A stretch of 64,000 nt of DNA from Pseudomonas bubulae. Lineage in GTDB: Bacteria > Pseudomonadota > Gammaproteobacteria > Pseudomonadales > Pseudomonadaceae. The stretch covers positions 434,001 to 498,000 of the forward strand of contig NZ_UYJA01000004.1 of the NCBI RefSeq assembly GCF_900618535.1, in the 5' to 3' direction. The position numbers were made by a program, and so were the translations under genes. The notes under the pieces are model-generated. The model had not been told where the DNA came from. It searched no databases and saw nothing but the letters and a program-made list of their open reading frames with translations. Shown piece by piece: positions 9,140-20,134 of this stretch (positions within the stretch are counted from its first letter, which is position 1; each line of letters starts with the position of its first letter).

Positions 9140-10030
9140 TTAAACCGCGCTGGTCGACTGCGGACGACGCACGTCCGGCTGCTTCCACGATTCCGCCGCA
9201 GACTCATCGATAGCCTGCTGAATCGCCTTTTTGCGATGCTCTTCGGCACGGCGGCTGAAGAACCACACCATGAAGGTAACCAGTGACACTGCCAGCAAAA
9301 TCAGGCTGGCCACGGCGTTGATCTCAGGTTTGACCCCCAGGCGCACCGCCGAAAACACTTCCATCGGCAAGGTCGTCGACCCCGGCCCCGACACAAAACT
9401 GGCCAGTACCAGGTCATCCAGCGACAGGGCAAAGGACATCATTGCGCCGGCCGCCAGGGAGGGCGCAATCATGGGAATGGTGATCAAAAAGAACACCTTC
9501 CACGGCTTGGCGCCCAGGTCCATGGCCGCTTCTTCGATCGACAGATCCAGCTCACGCAAGCGCGACGACACCACCACCGCCACATAGGCCGAGCAGAACG
9601 TCGTGTGCGCGATCCAGATGGTCACCAGGCCACGTTCTTGCGGCCAGCCAATCATCTGCGCCATCGCCACGAACAGCAGCAACAGCGACAGACCGGTAAT
9701 CACCTCTGGCATGACCAGCGGCGCCGTCACCAGGCCGCCAAACAGCGTGCGACCCTTGAAGCGGCTGATACGCGTCAGCACAAATGCCGCCAACGTACCC
9801 AGTGCCACCGCTGCAATCGCCGTGTACAGGGCGATTTCCAGCGAGCGCATCACCGAACCCATCAGTTGCGTGTTGTCCAGCAGGCCCACGTACCACTTCA
9901 ACGACCAGCCGCCCCACACCGTCACCAGCTTGGAGGCGTTGAACGAGTAGATCACCAGAATCAGCATCGGCAGGTAGATGAACAACAACCCCGCGACCAA
10001 CATAAAGCTAGAAAAACGGAAGCGATTCAT
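9140..10030 (-). CDS. spuH: Polyamine ABC transporter permease (PotI/SpuH)
   Basis: A 296-residue inner-membrane permease of the spermidine/putrescine ABC importer, with six predicted helices. The EAA loop is visible as EEAAMDLGAKPWKVFFLITIP (about 170-190), which docks with the ATPase. The start ATG 10030 overlaps the stop of the preceding permease gene in an ATGA junction, so translation is coupled. It is the last gene of the minus-strand spu operon and is followed by an intrinsic terminator. Confidence 0.94.
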   Translation of the reverse strand: MNRFRFSSFMLVAGLLFIYLPMLILVIYSFNASKLVTVWGGWSLKWYVGLLDNTQLMGSVMRSLEIALYTAIAAVALGTLAAFVLTRISRFKGRTLFGGLVTAPLVMPEVITGLSLLLLFVAMAQMIGWPQERGLVTIWIAHTTFCSAYVAVVVSSRLRELDLSIEEAAMDLGAKPWKVFFLITIPMIAPSLAAGAMMSFALSLDDLVLASFVSGPGSTTLPMEVFSAVRLGVKPEINAVASLILLAVSLVTFMVWFFSRRAEEHRKKAIQQAIDESAAESWKQPDVRRPQSTSAV

Positions 10031-10947
10031 ATCTTGCCCTCCAGCTCTTTAGCCTGGCTGCGGTTGAACAGAATGATGGGCACGATCAGGATCGCCAGCA
10101 TGACCACGGCAAGCGCAGACGCCACCGGCCAGTCACGGTTGTTGAAGAACTCTTGCCACAGCACTTTACCGATCATCAGGGTTTCCGGGCCGCCCAGCAG
10201 TTCCGGGATCACGAACTCGCCCACCACCGGGATAAACACCAGCATGCAGCCGGCGATAATGCCGTTTTTGGACAGCGGCACGGTGATCTTCCAGAAGCTG
10301 TTGAAGGTGCTCGACCCCAGGTCTGACGCGGCTTCCAGCAAGCTGGTGTCGTGTTTCACCAGGTTGGCATACAGCGGCAGGATCATGAATGGCAGGTACG
10401 AATACACAATGCCGATATACACCGCGATATTGGTGTTGAGGATCTGCAGGGGTTCACTGATCCAGCCCATCGACATCAAGAAGCCATTGAGCAGGCCGTT
10501 GTTGCTGAGAATGCCCATCCACGCGTAGACGCGGATCAGGATCGCGGTCCAGGTCGGCATCATGATCAGCAGTACCAGCACGGTCTGCATCTCTTTACGG
10601 GCATTGGCGATGGCATAGGCCATCGGATAACCGATCAGCAGGCACAGCAGGGTGCTGAAGAAAGCCATCTTCAGGGAGCCCAGATACGCGGCGATATACA
10701 GTTCATCGTCGCCGAGCATGGCGTAGTTGCCCAGGTTCAGCAGTACCTGGATTTTCTGGTCAACGTAGCTATAGATCTCGGTATACGGCGGAATCGCGAC
10801 GTCCGCTTCGGCAAAGCTGATCTTCAGGACGATGAAGAACGGCAGCATGAAGAACAAAAACAGCCACAGGAATGGAATCCCGATGACCATATGGCGGCCA
10901 CCGGGGGTTATTCGTTGCAGTCGGCGTTTGAGTTTTCGCATGTTCAT
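10027..10947 (-). CDS. spuG: Polyamine ABC transporter permease (PotH/SpuG)
   Basis: A 306-residue membrane permease that pairs with SpuH to form the channel. An EAA-type loop is seen in LLEAASDLGSSTFNSFWKIT (about 212-231). The frame is open further upstream to 11004, but ATG 10947 overlaps the SpuF stop as ATGA and is the expected start; ATG 10941 is an alternative. Both ends overlap neighbours, so the three transporter genes spuF-spuG-spuH are translationally coupled. Confidence 0.93.
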   Translation of the reverse strand: MNMRKLKRRLQRITPGGRHMVIGIPFLWLFLFFMLPFFIVLKISFAEADVAIPPYTEIYSYVDQKIQVLLNLGNYAMLGDDELYIAAYLGSLKMAFFSTLLCLLIGYPMAYAIANARKEMQTVLVLLIMMPTWTAILIRVYAWMGILSNNGLLNGFLMSMGWISEPLQILNTNIAVYIGIVYSYLPFMILPLYANLVKHDTSLLEAASDLGSSTFNSFWKITVPLSKNGIIAGCMLVFIPVVGEFVIPELLGGPETLMIGKVLWQEFFNNRDWPVASALAVVMLAILIVPIILFNRSQAKELEGKI

Positions 10948-12086
10948 GAGCGCAATACCACGCCGCTGTCGTCTTCCCACCACACGTAGACTTCGTCGTC
11001 CCAAGTCGGGCGGGCGCCACGGCGTTCGGCGTTGGCCACAAACGACTGCACCAGCTTGCCGCTCGGCAGCTCGACGTAGAACACCGAGTGCCCGCCCAGG
11101 TAAGCGATGTCATGCACCTTGCCGCGCGACCAGTTGTATTCGCAGGTCGGCTTTTCGGTGGTGACGAGCATTTTTTCCGGGCGAATCGCGTAGGTGGTGT
11201 GCTTGTCTTCCACCGAGGTGCTGACGCCGTGACCGACGTAGATGTCGTTCTCCAGCTCCGGGCACTTGATCCGCGCATAGCCTTCGGCGTCATCGACCAC
11301 TTCACCGTCGAACAGGTTGACGTTGCCGATAAATTCACACACCAGGCGGCTGACCGGGGTTTCGTAAATGTCGATAGGGCTGCCGATCTGGGCAATCCAG
11401 CCCAAATGCATGATCGCAATACGCTGGGCCATGGTCATGGCCTCTTCCTGGTCGTGGGTCACCATCACGCAGGTCACGCCCACGCGCTCGATGATCTCAA
11501 CCAGTTCCAGCTGCATCTGCGAACGCAGTTTTTTGTCCAATGCGCCCATTGGCTCATCCAGCAGCAGCAACTTCGGGCGCTTGGCCAGCGAACGGGCCAG
11601 GGCAACACGCTGGCGCTGGCCACCGGACAACTGATGGGGCTTGCGCTTGGCGTACTGGCTCATGTGGACCAGCTTGAGCATCTCGCCCACGCGGGCATCG
11701 ATCTCGGCGGTCGACATCTTGTCCTGCTTGAGGCCGAAGGCGATGTTCTGCGCCACGGTCATATGCGGGAACAGGGCATAGGACTGGAACATCATATTGA
11801 TCGGCCGCTCATAGGGCGGCAGGTCGGTGATATCAACACCGTCAAGGAAGATACGACCCTCTGTTGGGCGCTCGAAACCGGCGAGCATGCGCAGCAAAGT
11901 GGATTTGCCCGATCCCGATCCGCCGAGCAGGGCGAAGATTTCGCCCTTGTTGATTTCCAGGGACACATCGTCCACGGCAATCGTCTCGTCGAATTTCTTC
12001 GTGACCCGGTCGATTTTGACCAGCACCTGCTTAGGTGTCTGGTCGCCCTCGAGGGCTTTCTTATAGGCGCCGGAGGCAACAGCCAT
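10944..12086 (-). CDS. spuF: Polyamine ABC transporter ATP-binding protein (PotG/SpuF)
   Basis: A 380-residue ATPase that energises polyamine import. Walker A is GGSGSGKST (about 53-61), the Q-loop is in MMFQSYALFPHMT, the signature is LSGGQRQRVALARSL, Walker B is LLLLDEPMGALD and the switch histidine is in VMVTHDQEEAM. The C-terminal ~120 residues form the TOBE-type regulatory domain usual for PotA/PotG. A strong intercistronic hairpin separates it from spuE upstream. Confidence 0.95.
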   Translation of the reverse strand: MAVASGAYKKALEGDQTPKQVLVKIDRVTKKFDETIAVDDVSLEINKGEIFALLGGSGSGKSTLLRMLAGFERPTEGRIFLDGVDITDLPPYERPINMMFQSYALFPHMTVAQNIAFGLKQDKMSTAEIDARVGEMLKLVHMSQYAKRKPHQLSGGQRQRVALARSLAKRPKLLLLDEPMGALDKKLRSQMQLELVEIIERVGVTCVMVTHDQEEAMTMAQRIAIMHLGWIAQIGSPIDIYETPVSRLVCEFIGNVNLFDGEVVDDAEGYARIKCPELENDIYVGHGVSTSVEDKHTTYAIRPEKMLVTTEKPTCEYNWSRGKVHDIAYLGGHSVFYVELPSGKLVQSFVANAERRGARPTWDDEVYVWWEDDSGVVLRS

Positions 12087-12111
12087 TACGTAACTCCCAA
12101 CAAATTTAGCA

Positions 12112-12132
12112 GCCCGGCCTTGATGGCCGGGC
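12112..12132. other. Intercistronic hairpin between spuE and spuF
   Basis: GCCCGGCC and GGCCGGGC arms with a 5-base loop and no U-run lie between the binding-protein gene and the ATPase gene. In ABC-importer operons such hairpins often protect the upstream mRNA and so raise the amount of binding protein over membrane components. The role here is inferred. Confidence 0.6.
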
Positions 12133-12155
12133 CTTGGATAGGTGGTCTGGCGAGA

Positions 12156-13289
<1,134 letters not shown>

Positions 13290-13486
13290 TCATACGGCAG
13301 TCGAACCGCCAAAGACAAAACCGGCGCGCAACTTACCCTCGATAAACCTGCACAGCAAAGTTTTCCGCGAATAATTGCCCTAACACCTTGTTTTTCCGAC
13401 CATTGCGCCGGTTTTTGTGAAACCGGAAGGCCTCAGCCCTCCGGTCTCAATCGCAGCCTTCGGCAGCGGCTACAAGGGGCGAGGCG

Positions 13487-14599
13487 TTATTTACCGGACT
13501 TGATTTTGGTCCAGCTGCGCGTCAGCAACCGCAGGGTGGTCGGCGGCAAATCGCTGATGGCGTAGAGCTTGGCCTTCACTTCATCGGACGGGTAAATGCT
13601 CGGGTCGCCCGAGATATCTTTATTCACCAGCGGCGTTGCAGCCTTGTTACCGTTGGGGAAACGCACGCTGTTGGTGATTTCGGCCATCACTTCAGGCTGC
13701 ATCAGATAATTCATCCAGGCATAGGCGGCGTCGACGTTCTCGGCATCCTTGGGAATGGCGACCATGTCATAGAAACTGCCGGCACCTTCTTTAGGGATCG
13801 CGTACTTGAGCTTGACCTTGTCACCGGCCTCTTTGGCGCGGGAAATGGACTGTTCAAGGTCACCCGAGTAACCCACGGCCACGCAGATGTTGCCGTTGGC
13901 CAGGTCGGAGATGTACTTGGAGGAATGGAAGTAGCCGACCGAAGGGCGAATCTTCAGGAACAGCGCTTCGGCTTCAGCCAGTTGTTTCTTGTCTTGCGAA
14001 TCGGTCGGGTAGCCCAGGTAGTGCAGGGCGGCCGGGATCATTTCGGTCGGCGAGTCGAGGAAGCTTAAGCCGCAGCTTTTAAGCTTGGCAGCGTTCTCCG
14101 GCTTGAACAGCACGTCCCAGGAATCGATGGTGTCCACGCCCAGCGCGGCCTTGACCTTCTCCGGGTTGTAGCCGATGCCGATGGTGCCCCACATGTACGG
14201 GAACGCATGTTTGTTGTCTTTGTCGCTGGCATCGCCAACGGCCTTGAGCAACGCCGGGTCGAGGTTTTTCCAGTTGGGCAGCTTGGACTTGTCCAGCTCC
14301 TGGTAAACCCCGGCCTTGATCTGCTTGGCCAGGAAATTGTTGGAAGGCACGACGATGTCGTAGCCGGACTTGCCCGCCAGCAGCTTGGCCTCAAGGGTCT
14401 CGTTGCTGTCGAACACGTCGTAGACCACCTTGATACCGGTCTGGTCTTCGAATTTTTTAACCGTGTCCGGTGCGATGTAATCGGACCAGTTGTAGATGTG
14501 CAGAACCTTGTCTGCTGCTTGAGCTGCCCCGGCCATCACACCCATCAAGGAGAGGGCGAGAAGGGTCTTGCCAGCTTTTTTAAAACCTGATGCCTTCAT
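13487..14599 (-). CDS. spuD: Polyamine-binding periplasmic protein (SpuD/PotF type)
   Basis: A 370-residue solute-binding protein paralogous to the one downstream. Signal peptide about 1-28 (ending AAQAAD), then [18 protein letters not shown] and [17 protein letters not shown]. By position it matches SpuD, which prefers putrescine in P. aeruginosa. A 236-base gap before spuE and a 184-base gap after spuC leave room for internal promoters. Between spuC and spuD, an 8-base inverted repeat (AGAGCCTT / AAGGCTCT, 14707-14729) lies in the leader. Ligand preference is inferred from gene order. Confidence 0.92.
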   Translation of the reverse strand: MKASGFKKAGKTLLALSLMGVMAGAAQAADKVLHIYNWSDYIAPDTVKKFEDQTGIKVVYDVFDSNETLEAKLLAGKSGYDIVVPSNNFLAKQIKAGVYQELDKSKLPNWKNLDPALLKAVGDASDKDNKHAFPYMWGTIGIGYNPEKVKAALGVDTIDSWDVLFKPENAAKLKSCGLSFLDSPTEMIPAALHYLGYPTDSQDKKQLAEAEALFLKIRPSVGYFHSSKYISDLANGNICVAVGYSGDLEQSISRAKEAGDKVKLKYAIPKEGAGSFYDMVAIPKDAENVDAAYAWMNYLMQPEVMAEITNSVRFPNGNKAATPLVNKDISGDPSIYPSDEVKAKLYAISDLPPTTLRLLTRSWTKIKSGK

Positions 14600-14783
14600 C
14601 TGTAATGCTCCAATTGTTCTTTTAAACCACCGATTCAGCGACCTGATCTCAAGGTGACTAAAGCCGGCGGCTAGTCTGGCAAGATCCGGGGCAGGCTTTC
14701 AAGGGAAGAGCCTTGATTCTTAAGGCTCTGAGCGCAATTGCCTGCTTTAAAACAGCAGTTCTCCTGCGCTCAAAGCCTAGCAG

Positions 14784-16148
14784 TTAACCTTGCAAAGTTT
14801 CCAAGGTCAGATCCAGGCACTTACGCGCCTTGGTCACCAGCTCGTCGATCTCGTCCTTGCTGATCACCAATGGCGGCGAGATGATCATGGTGTCACCCAC
14901 GGCACGCATGATCAGACCGTTATCAAAACAGAACTGCCGGCAGATCATGCCGACACCACGGCCTTCGTAACGCTTGCGTGTGGCTTTGTCCTGTACCAGC
15001 TCAATGGCACCCAGCATGCCCACACCACGCACTTCGCCCACCAACGGGTGATCGTTCAGTTCACGCAGACGCTTTTGCAAATACGGTGCCGTTTCGGCAT
15101 GCACCTTCTCGACAATTTTTTCTTCGCGCAGGATGCGGATGTTTTCCAGTGCCACGGCGGCGGCTACCGGGTGACCCGAGTAGGTGAAGCCGTGGTTGAA
15201 ATCGCCGCCCTCATTCAGCACCGCCACCACTTCGTCGCGCACGATCAGGCCGCCCATCGGGATGTAGCCCGAGGTCAGGCCCTTGGCGATGGTCATCATG
15301 TCCGGCTTGAGGTCGTAGAAATCACTGCCGAACCACTCGCCGGTGCGACCAAAACCACAAATCACTTCATCGGCCACGAACAGGATGTCGTACTTGGCCA
15401 GAATTTCCTTGATGCGTGGCCAGTAGGTGGCTGGCGGCACAATCACACCGCCCGCGCCCTGGATCGGCTCGGCAATAAAGGCACCGACAGTGTCGACGCC
15501 CAGTTCGAGGATTTTTTCTTCGAGCTGATTGGCCGCCCAGATGCCGAACTCTTCCGGGGACATATCGCCCCCTTCTCCGAACCAGTACGGCTGCGGGATG
15601 TGGGTAATGCCCGGAATCGGCAAATCGCCCTGTTCGTGCATGTAGGTCATGCCGCCCAGGCTGGCACCGGCCACGGTAGAACCGTGGTAGCCGTTTTTGC
15701 GGCTGATGATGGTCTTTTTATTCGGCTGGCCCTTGATCGCCCAGTAATGGCGAACCATGCGCAGCATCGTGTCGTTGCCCTCAGAGCCTGAGCCGGTGAA
15801 GAACACATGGTTCATGCCTTCAGGTGCGATCTCGGCGATGGCTTTTGACAGTTCAAGGACCGGCGGGTGGGCGGTCATGAAAAACAGGTTGTAGTACGGC
15901 AGTTCACGCATTTGCTTGCTGGCCGCTTCAGCCAGCTCGTCACGGCCATAGCCGATGGCAACACACCACAGGCCGGCCATGCCGTCGAGAATCTTGTGGC
16001 CTTCGCTGTCCCACAGGTACACGCCCTTGGCGTGAGTGATGATGCGTGGGCCGACTTCTTTCAACTGTTTGAAGTCACTGAACGGTGCCAGGTGGTGATC
16101 GTTGCTCAGTTGTTGCCATTCGAGGGTTTGCGGGTTCTTGTTGGTCAT
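14784..16148 (-). CDS. spuC: Polyamine (putrescine):pyruvate aminotransferase
   Basis: A 454-residue class III PLP-dependent aminotransferase. The lysine that holds the cofactor is in MTIAKGLTSGYIPMGG (about 285-300), preceded by LFVADEVICGFGRTGEWFG. GSGSEGNDTMLRMVRHYW near residue 120 binds the PLP phosphate. Cytoplasmic; it moves an amino group from putrescine, cadaverine or related diamines to pyruvate. It sits between spuB and spuD exactly as in P. aeruginosa and has the family's usual length. Confidence 0.95.
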   Translation of the reverse strand: MTNKNPQTLEWQQLSNDHHLAPFSDFKQLKEVGPRIITHAKGVYLWDSEGHKILDGMAGLWCVAIGYGRDELAEAASKQMRELPYYNLFFMTAHPPVLELSKAIAEIAPEGMNHVFFTGSGSEGNDTMLRMVRHYWAIKGQPNKKTIISRKNGYHGSTVAGASLGGMTYMHEQGDLPIPGITHIPQPYWFGEGGDMSPEEFGIWAANQLEEKILELGVDTVGAFIAEPIQGAGGVIVPPATYWPRIKEILAKYDILFVADEVICGFGRTGEWFGSDFYDLKPDMMTIAKGLTSGYIPMGGLIVRDEVVAVLNEGGDFNHGFTYSGHPVAAAVALENIRILREEKIVEKVHAETAPYLQKRLRELNDHPLVGEVRGVGMLGAIELVQDKATRKRYEGRGVGMICRQFCFDNGLIMRAVGDTMIISPPLVISKDEIDELVTKARKCLDLTLETLQG

Positions 16149-16209
16149 ACGGCTCTCCTTTAGTCAGTAGAGGAGGGGCGGCGCCTTCCTGGCTCGCCCC
16201 TCCAGCGTG

Positions 16210-17568
16210 TCAGACGGCGAACAGCAGGAATTCCCGCTCCCACGAACTGATGACGCGCTTGAAGTTTTCATGTTCGGCACGTTTGACTGCCACGTAGCCG
16301 GTGATGAACTTGGTGCCCAGGTACTTCTCGACCGTCTTGCTGTTTTCCATACGCTCCAGGGCGTCTTCAATGGTCAACGGCAAGCGCAGGTTGCGGCGCT
16401 CGTACCCACGGCCCACTACCGGCGCACTCGGGTTGATGCCTTCGACCATGCCGATGTAGCCACACAGCAGGCTGGCGGCAATGGCCAGGTACGGGTTGGC
16501 ATCGGCGCCCGGCAGGCGGTTTTCGACACGACGGTTCTGCGGCCCGGCATCCGGTACGCGCAAACCCACGGTACGGTTCTCCTCGCCCCACTCCACGTTT
16601 ACCGGCGCCGAGGTATCAGGCAAGAAACGGCGGAACGAGTTCACATTCGGAGCAAACAGCGGCAACAGCTCTGGAATGAACTTCTGCAGCCCGCCGATGT
16701 GGTTCAGGAACAGGTCGCTCATGGTTCCATCTTCATTGGAGAAGATGTTTTTGCCGGTGTTGATATCGATGATGCTCTGGTGCAAATGCATGGCACTGCC
16801 AGGCTCGCCGGTCATGGGTTTGGCCATGAACGTGGCGGCGACATCGTGCTTGAGCGCGGCTTCGCGCATGGTGCGCTTGAACACCAGAATCTGGTCGGCC
16901 AGGGACAGTGCGTCGCCGTGACGGAAGTTGATTTCCATCTGCGCCGTGCCGTCTTCGTGGATCAACGTGTCCAGATCCAGCTTTTGCAGTTCGCACCAGT
17001 CGTATACGTCTTCGAACAACGGGTCGAATTCGTTGGCCGCTTCAATGGAGAAGGACTGACGACCGGTTTCCGGGCGGCCGGAGCGGCCCACAGGCGGCTG
17101 CAACGGGTAATCCGGGTCGTCACTGCGCTTGGTCAGGTAAAACTCCATCTCCGGCGCCACGATCGGCTGCCAGCCATGGTCGGCGTAGAGTTTGAGGACC
17201 TTTTTAAGCACGTTGCGCGGCGACAGCTCGATCGGGTTGCCCTGCTTGTCGTAGGTGTCGTGAATCACCTGAGCAGTTGGCTCAATTGCCCACGGCACCA
17301 CAAAGACTGCGTTCTGATCGGGACGGCAGACCATGTCGATGTCGGCCGGATCGAGGAGTTCGTAATAGATGTCGTCTTCGACATAGTCGCCCGTTACGGT
17401 TTGCAGCAATACGCTCTCGGGCAGGCGCATGCCCTTTTCGGCAATGAACTTGTTGGTCGGCGAGATCTTGCCGCGAGTAATCCCGGTAAGGTCGGCGATC
17501 ATGCATTCGACTTCTGTGATCTTGTGGTCTTTCAACCAATCGGTGAGCTGGTCGAGGTTGTTACTCAT
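16210..17568 (-). CDS. spuB: Glutamate-polyamine ligase, glutamine synthetase family (SpuB)
   Basis: A 452-residue GlnA-like ligase that joins glutamate to polyamines using ATP, the first step of the gamma-glutamyl route. It carries glutamine-synthetase elements: EMEFYL (metal-binding Glu, about 137), EDGTAQMEINF, AKPMTGEPGSAMHLHQS and NRRVENRLPGADANPYLAIA. It lies in the spuABC part of the cluster between the hydrolase and the transaminase. It is one of two such ligases here; the other is the divergent spuI. Confidence 0.93.
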   Translation of the reverse strand: MSNNLDQLTDWLKDHKITEVECMIADLTGITRGKISPTNKFIAEKGMRLPESVLLQTVTGDYVEDDIYYELLDPADIDMVCRPDQNAVFVVPWAIEPTAQVIHDTYDKQGNPIELSPRNVLKKVLKLYADHGWQPIVAPEMEFYLTKRSDDPDYPLQPPVGRSGRPETGRQSFSIEAANEFDPLFEDVYDWCELQKLDLDTLIHEDGTAQMEINFRHGDALSLADQILVFKRTMREAALKHDVAATFMAKPMTGEPGSAMHLHQSIIDINTGKNIFSNEDGTMSDLFLNHIGGLQKFIPELLPLFAPNVNSFRRFLPDTSAPVNVEWGEENRTVGLRVPDAGPQNRRVENRLPGADANPYLAIAASLLCGYIGMVEGINPSAPVVGRGYERRNLRLPLTIEDALERMENSKTVEKYLGTKFITGYVAVKRAEHENFKRVISSWEREFLLFAV

Positions 17569-17604
17569 AAATGCCTCTGGGCTGAGTGTCCTGACTTGAA
17601 TAAG

Positions 17605-18381
17605 TCAGGCGTTTACTGACGCATCTGCGTCGCGTTGTGTTGCGCGCCGTCTGCAGGCATCTCCAAATGCCTGGAAGATGGCGAGGTAAATCGGGTTGGA
17701 GCTTATCTGCCATTCGGGGTGCCACTGAACCGCCAAAGCAAAAGCCTTGCCGTCTTTGACCGACACGGCTTCGACCAGACCGTCCGGTGCAAGGGCTTCT
17801 GCGCGTAAACCGGGGGCCAGGCGATCGATACCCTGGGTATGAATCGAGTTGACCTCGAACTCAGTGGGCAAGCCCAAAGCTGCCAACACTCCGCCCGGCT
17901 GGACGTGCATGGCGTGGCTCGGTGCATATTGCACCTCAACAGGGGCACTGGGGTCTTCGCGATGTTCGATAAAACCTTCGACTTCATGCAATTTCTGGTG
18001 AAGTGAGCCACCCAGAGCTACATTCAACTCCTGAAAGCCGCGGCAAATGCCGAGCACCGGAACGCCCGCTGCCAATGCAGCACGAATCAGGGGAAGGGTG
18101 GTGCGATCACGCTCGGGATCATGCAGCGTGTCTGGTGCGCTGGCGGGGCCGTGATACAAGTGGGGTTCAATATTGGAAGGCGACCCGGTAAAGAGCAGGC
18201 CGTCCAGACCGTCAATAATATCGGTTGGATCAATCAGTTCCGCCAGTGACGGAATGATCAGGGGCAAGCCTTTGGCGGCCACTGCAACTGCTCGCACGTA
18301 CTTATCGCCAGTGATGTGATAAGGATGCAAACCGATCTGCTTGGTGCAGGCGGTGACGCCGATTAACGGCAGGCGTGACAT
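17605..18381 (-). CDS. spuA: Gamma-glutamyl-GABA hydrolase, class I glutamine amidotransferase (SpuA/PuuD)
   Basis: A 258-residue cytoplasmic hydrolase that releases GABA from gamma-glutamyl-GABA. The catalytic cysteine is in LGICRGFQELNVALGGSLHQ (about 114-133) and the histidine-glutamate pair is in VQWHPEWQIS (about 219-228). The start is ATG 18381. First gene of the minus-strand spu operon, it faces spuI across a 278-base divergent regulatory region. Confidence 0.94.
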   Translation of the reverse strand: MSRLPLIGVTACTKQIGLHPYHITGDKYVRAVAVAAKGLPLIIPSLAELIDPTDIIDGLDGLLFTGSPSNIEPHLYHGPASAPDTLHDPERDRTTLPLIRAALAAGVPVLGICRGFQELNVALGGSLHQKLHEVEGFIEHREDPSAPVEVQYAPSHAMHVQPGGVLAALGLPTEFEVNSIHTQGIDRLAPGLRAEALAPDGLVEAVSVKDGKAFALAVQWHPEWQISSNPIYLAIFQAFGDACRRRATQRDADASVNA

Positions 18382-18659
18382 GTAACACCCCGGTATTATT
18401 GCTGTTATGGGTTTGAATCGAGCTTAGCCTTGTTCATTTTTTTACACAACACCCCCGTAAAAAATACAACACGGCCCGCTCAAGCCTGCGGGCGCCACCC
18501 GTCAAAACAGAACAAATACGCCCCAAAAAGCGTCAAAAATGGCCTTCCGGCGCTTTTTCAGGGCAAAAAAGAGGCTGCTTGACTTCGGTATGCCGTTCGG
18601 GTTGACTGAATCCCGTAGCGCTCAATGATTGATATTTTTAACAACAAAGGTGTTGCATC
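18382..18659. promoter_or_regulatory. Divergent regulatory region spuA/spuI
   Basis: A 278-base noncoding region between oppositely directed polyamine genes. It is AT-richer than the flanks near 18425-18475 and contains the spuI ribosome site AAAGG at 18646-18650. Promoters for both directions must lie here, but no operator was recognised. Confidence 0.6.
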
Positions 18660-20036
18660 ATGTCGGTACCCCCGCGTGCCGTTCAGCTTAACGAAGCGAA
18701 CGCGTTCCTTAAGGATCATCCTGAGGTTCTGTACGTAGACCTTCTCATTGCGGATATGAATGGTGTGGTGCGCGGCAAGCGCATCGAACGCACCAGCCTG
18801 CACAAGGTTTACGAGAAAGGCATCAACCTGCCTGCCTCTCTGTTTGCACTGGATATCAATGGCTCAACGGTGGAAAGCACCGGCCTGGGTCTGGATATCG
18901 GTGACGCAGACAGAATCTGTTATCCCATCCCCGACACCCTGTGCAACGAACCCTGGCAAAAGCGCCCTACCGCGCAATTGCTGATGACGATGCACGAACT
19001 TGAAGGTGAACCTTTCTTCGCCGACCCTCGCGAAGTACTGCGTCAAGTTGTTACCAAATTTGACGAACTGGGCCTGACCATTTGCGCCGCTTTCGAGCTG
19101 GAGTTCTACCTGATCGACCAGGAGAACGTTAACGGTCGCCCGCAGCCACCCCGTTCGCCGATCTCCGGCAAACGCCCGCATTCGACTCAGGTTTACCTGA
19201 TCGACGACCTCGATGAATACGTCGACTGCCTCCAGGACATTCTGGAAGGTGCCAAAGAGCAAGGCATCCCGGCTGACGCCATCGTTAAAGAAAGTGCCCC
19301 GGCGCAGTTCGAAGTGAACCTGCACCACGTTGCCGACCCCATCAAGGCCTGCGACTACGCGGTACTGCTCAAGCGTCTGATCAAAAACATCGCCTACGAC
19401 CATGAGATGGACACCACATTCATGGCCAAGCCTTATCCGGGCCAGGCGGGCAACGGGCTACACGTTCATATTTCGATTCTGGACAAAGACGGCAAAAATA
19501 TTTTTGCCAGCGAGGATCCCGAGCAGAACGCCGCATTGCGTCACGCGATCGGCGGTGTGCTCGAGACCCTACCGGCACAGATGGCGTTCCTTTGCCCCAA
19601 CGTGAACTCCTACCGTCGTTTCGGCGCACAGTTCTATGTGCCCAACTCGCCGTGCTGGGGCCTGGACAACCGTACCGTGGCCATTCGCGTTCCGACCGGC
19701 TCGGCCGACTCGGTACGGATCGAACACCGGGTTGCCGGTGCCGATGCCAACCCGTATCTGTTGATGGCCTCTGTGCTGGCCGGTGTTCACCACGGTCTGA
19801 CCAACAAGATCGAACCGGGCGCACCCGTCGAAGGCAACAGCTACGAGCAAAACGAGCAAAGCCTGCCGAACAACCTGCGCGATGCATTGCGTGAGCTGGA
19901 TGACAGCGAAGTGATGGCCAAATATATCGACCCGAAATACATCGATATTTTTGTCGCCTGTAAAGAGAGCGAGCTGGAAGAGTTTGAACACTCCATCTCC
20001 GATCTCGAATACAACTGGTACTTGCATACCGTGTAA
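18660..20036 (+). CDS. spuI: Glutamate-polyamine ligase, glutamine synthetase family (SpuI)
   Basis: A 458-residue GlnA-family gamma-glutamylpolyamine synthetase. Elements seen: FELEFYLIDQ (about 139-148), KESAPAQFEVNLHH, AKPYPGQAGNGLHVHIS and SVRIEHRVAGADANPYLLMA. It is only moderately like its neighbour SpuB, so the two may prefer different amines. Divergent from spuA as in P. aeruginosa, and ended by an intrinsic terminator. A TetR-type gene follows on the same strand. Confidence 0.93.
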   Translation: MSVPPRAVQLNEANAFLKDHPEVLYVDLLIADMNGVVRGKRIERTSLHKVYEKGINLPASLFALDINGSTVESTGLGLDIGDADRICYPIPDTLCNEPWQKRPTAQLLMTMHELEGEPFFADPREVLRQVVTKFDELGLTICAAFELEFYLIDQENVNGRPQPPRSPISGKRPHSTQVYLIDDLDEYVDCLQDILEGAKEQGIPADAIVKESAPAQFEVNLHHVADPIKACDYAVLLKRLIKNIAYDHEMDTTFMAKPYPGQAGNGLHVHISILDKDGKNIFASEDPEQNAALRHAIGGVLETLPAQMAFLCPNVNSYRRFGAQFYVPNSPCWGLDNRTVAIRVPTGSADSVRIEHRVAGADANPYLLMASVLAGVHHGLTNKIEPGAPVEGNSYEQNEQSLPNNLRDALRELDDSEVMAKYIDPKYIDIFVACKESELEEFEHSISDLEYNWYLHTV

Positions 20037-20052
20037 GCGATTGCAGTCCACG

Positions 20053-20089
20053 AAAAACGCCGCCGGCCTTACAGCCCGCGGCGTTTTTT
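20053..20089 (+). terminator. Intrinsic terminator after spuI
   Basis: CGCCGC and GCGGCG arms preceded by five As and followed by six Ts, beginning 17 bases after the spuI stop. Confidence 0.85.
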
Positions 20090-20134
20090 CATGCTCACAG
20101 GTCTACAATGCCGGCTGCCCTTGAGGAGACGCTG

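Noticed and set aside
14707..14729. Inverted repeat in the spuD leader as an intrinsic terminator
   Set aside because: Arms are only eight bases and no U-run follows on the minus strand.
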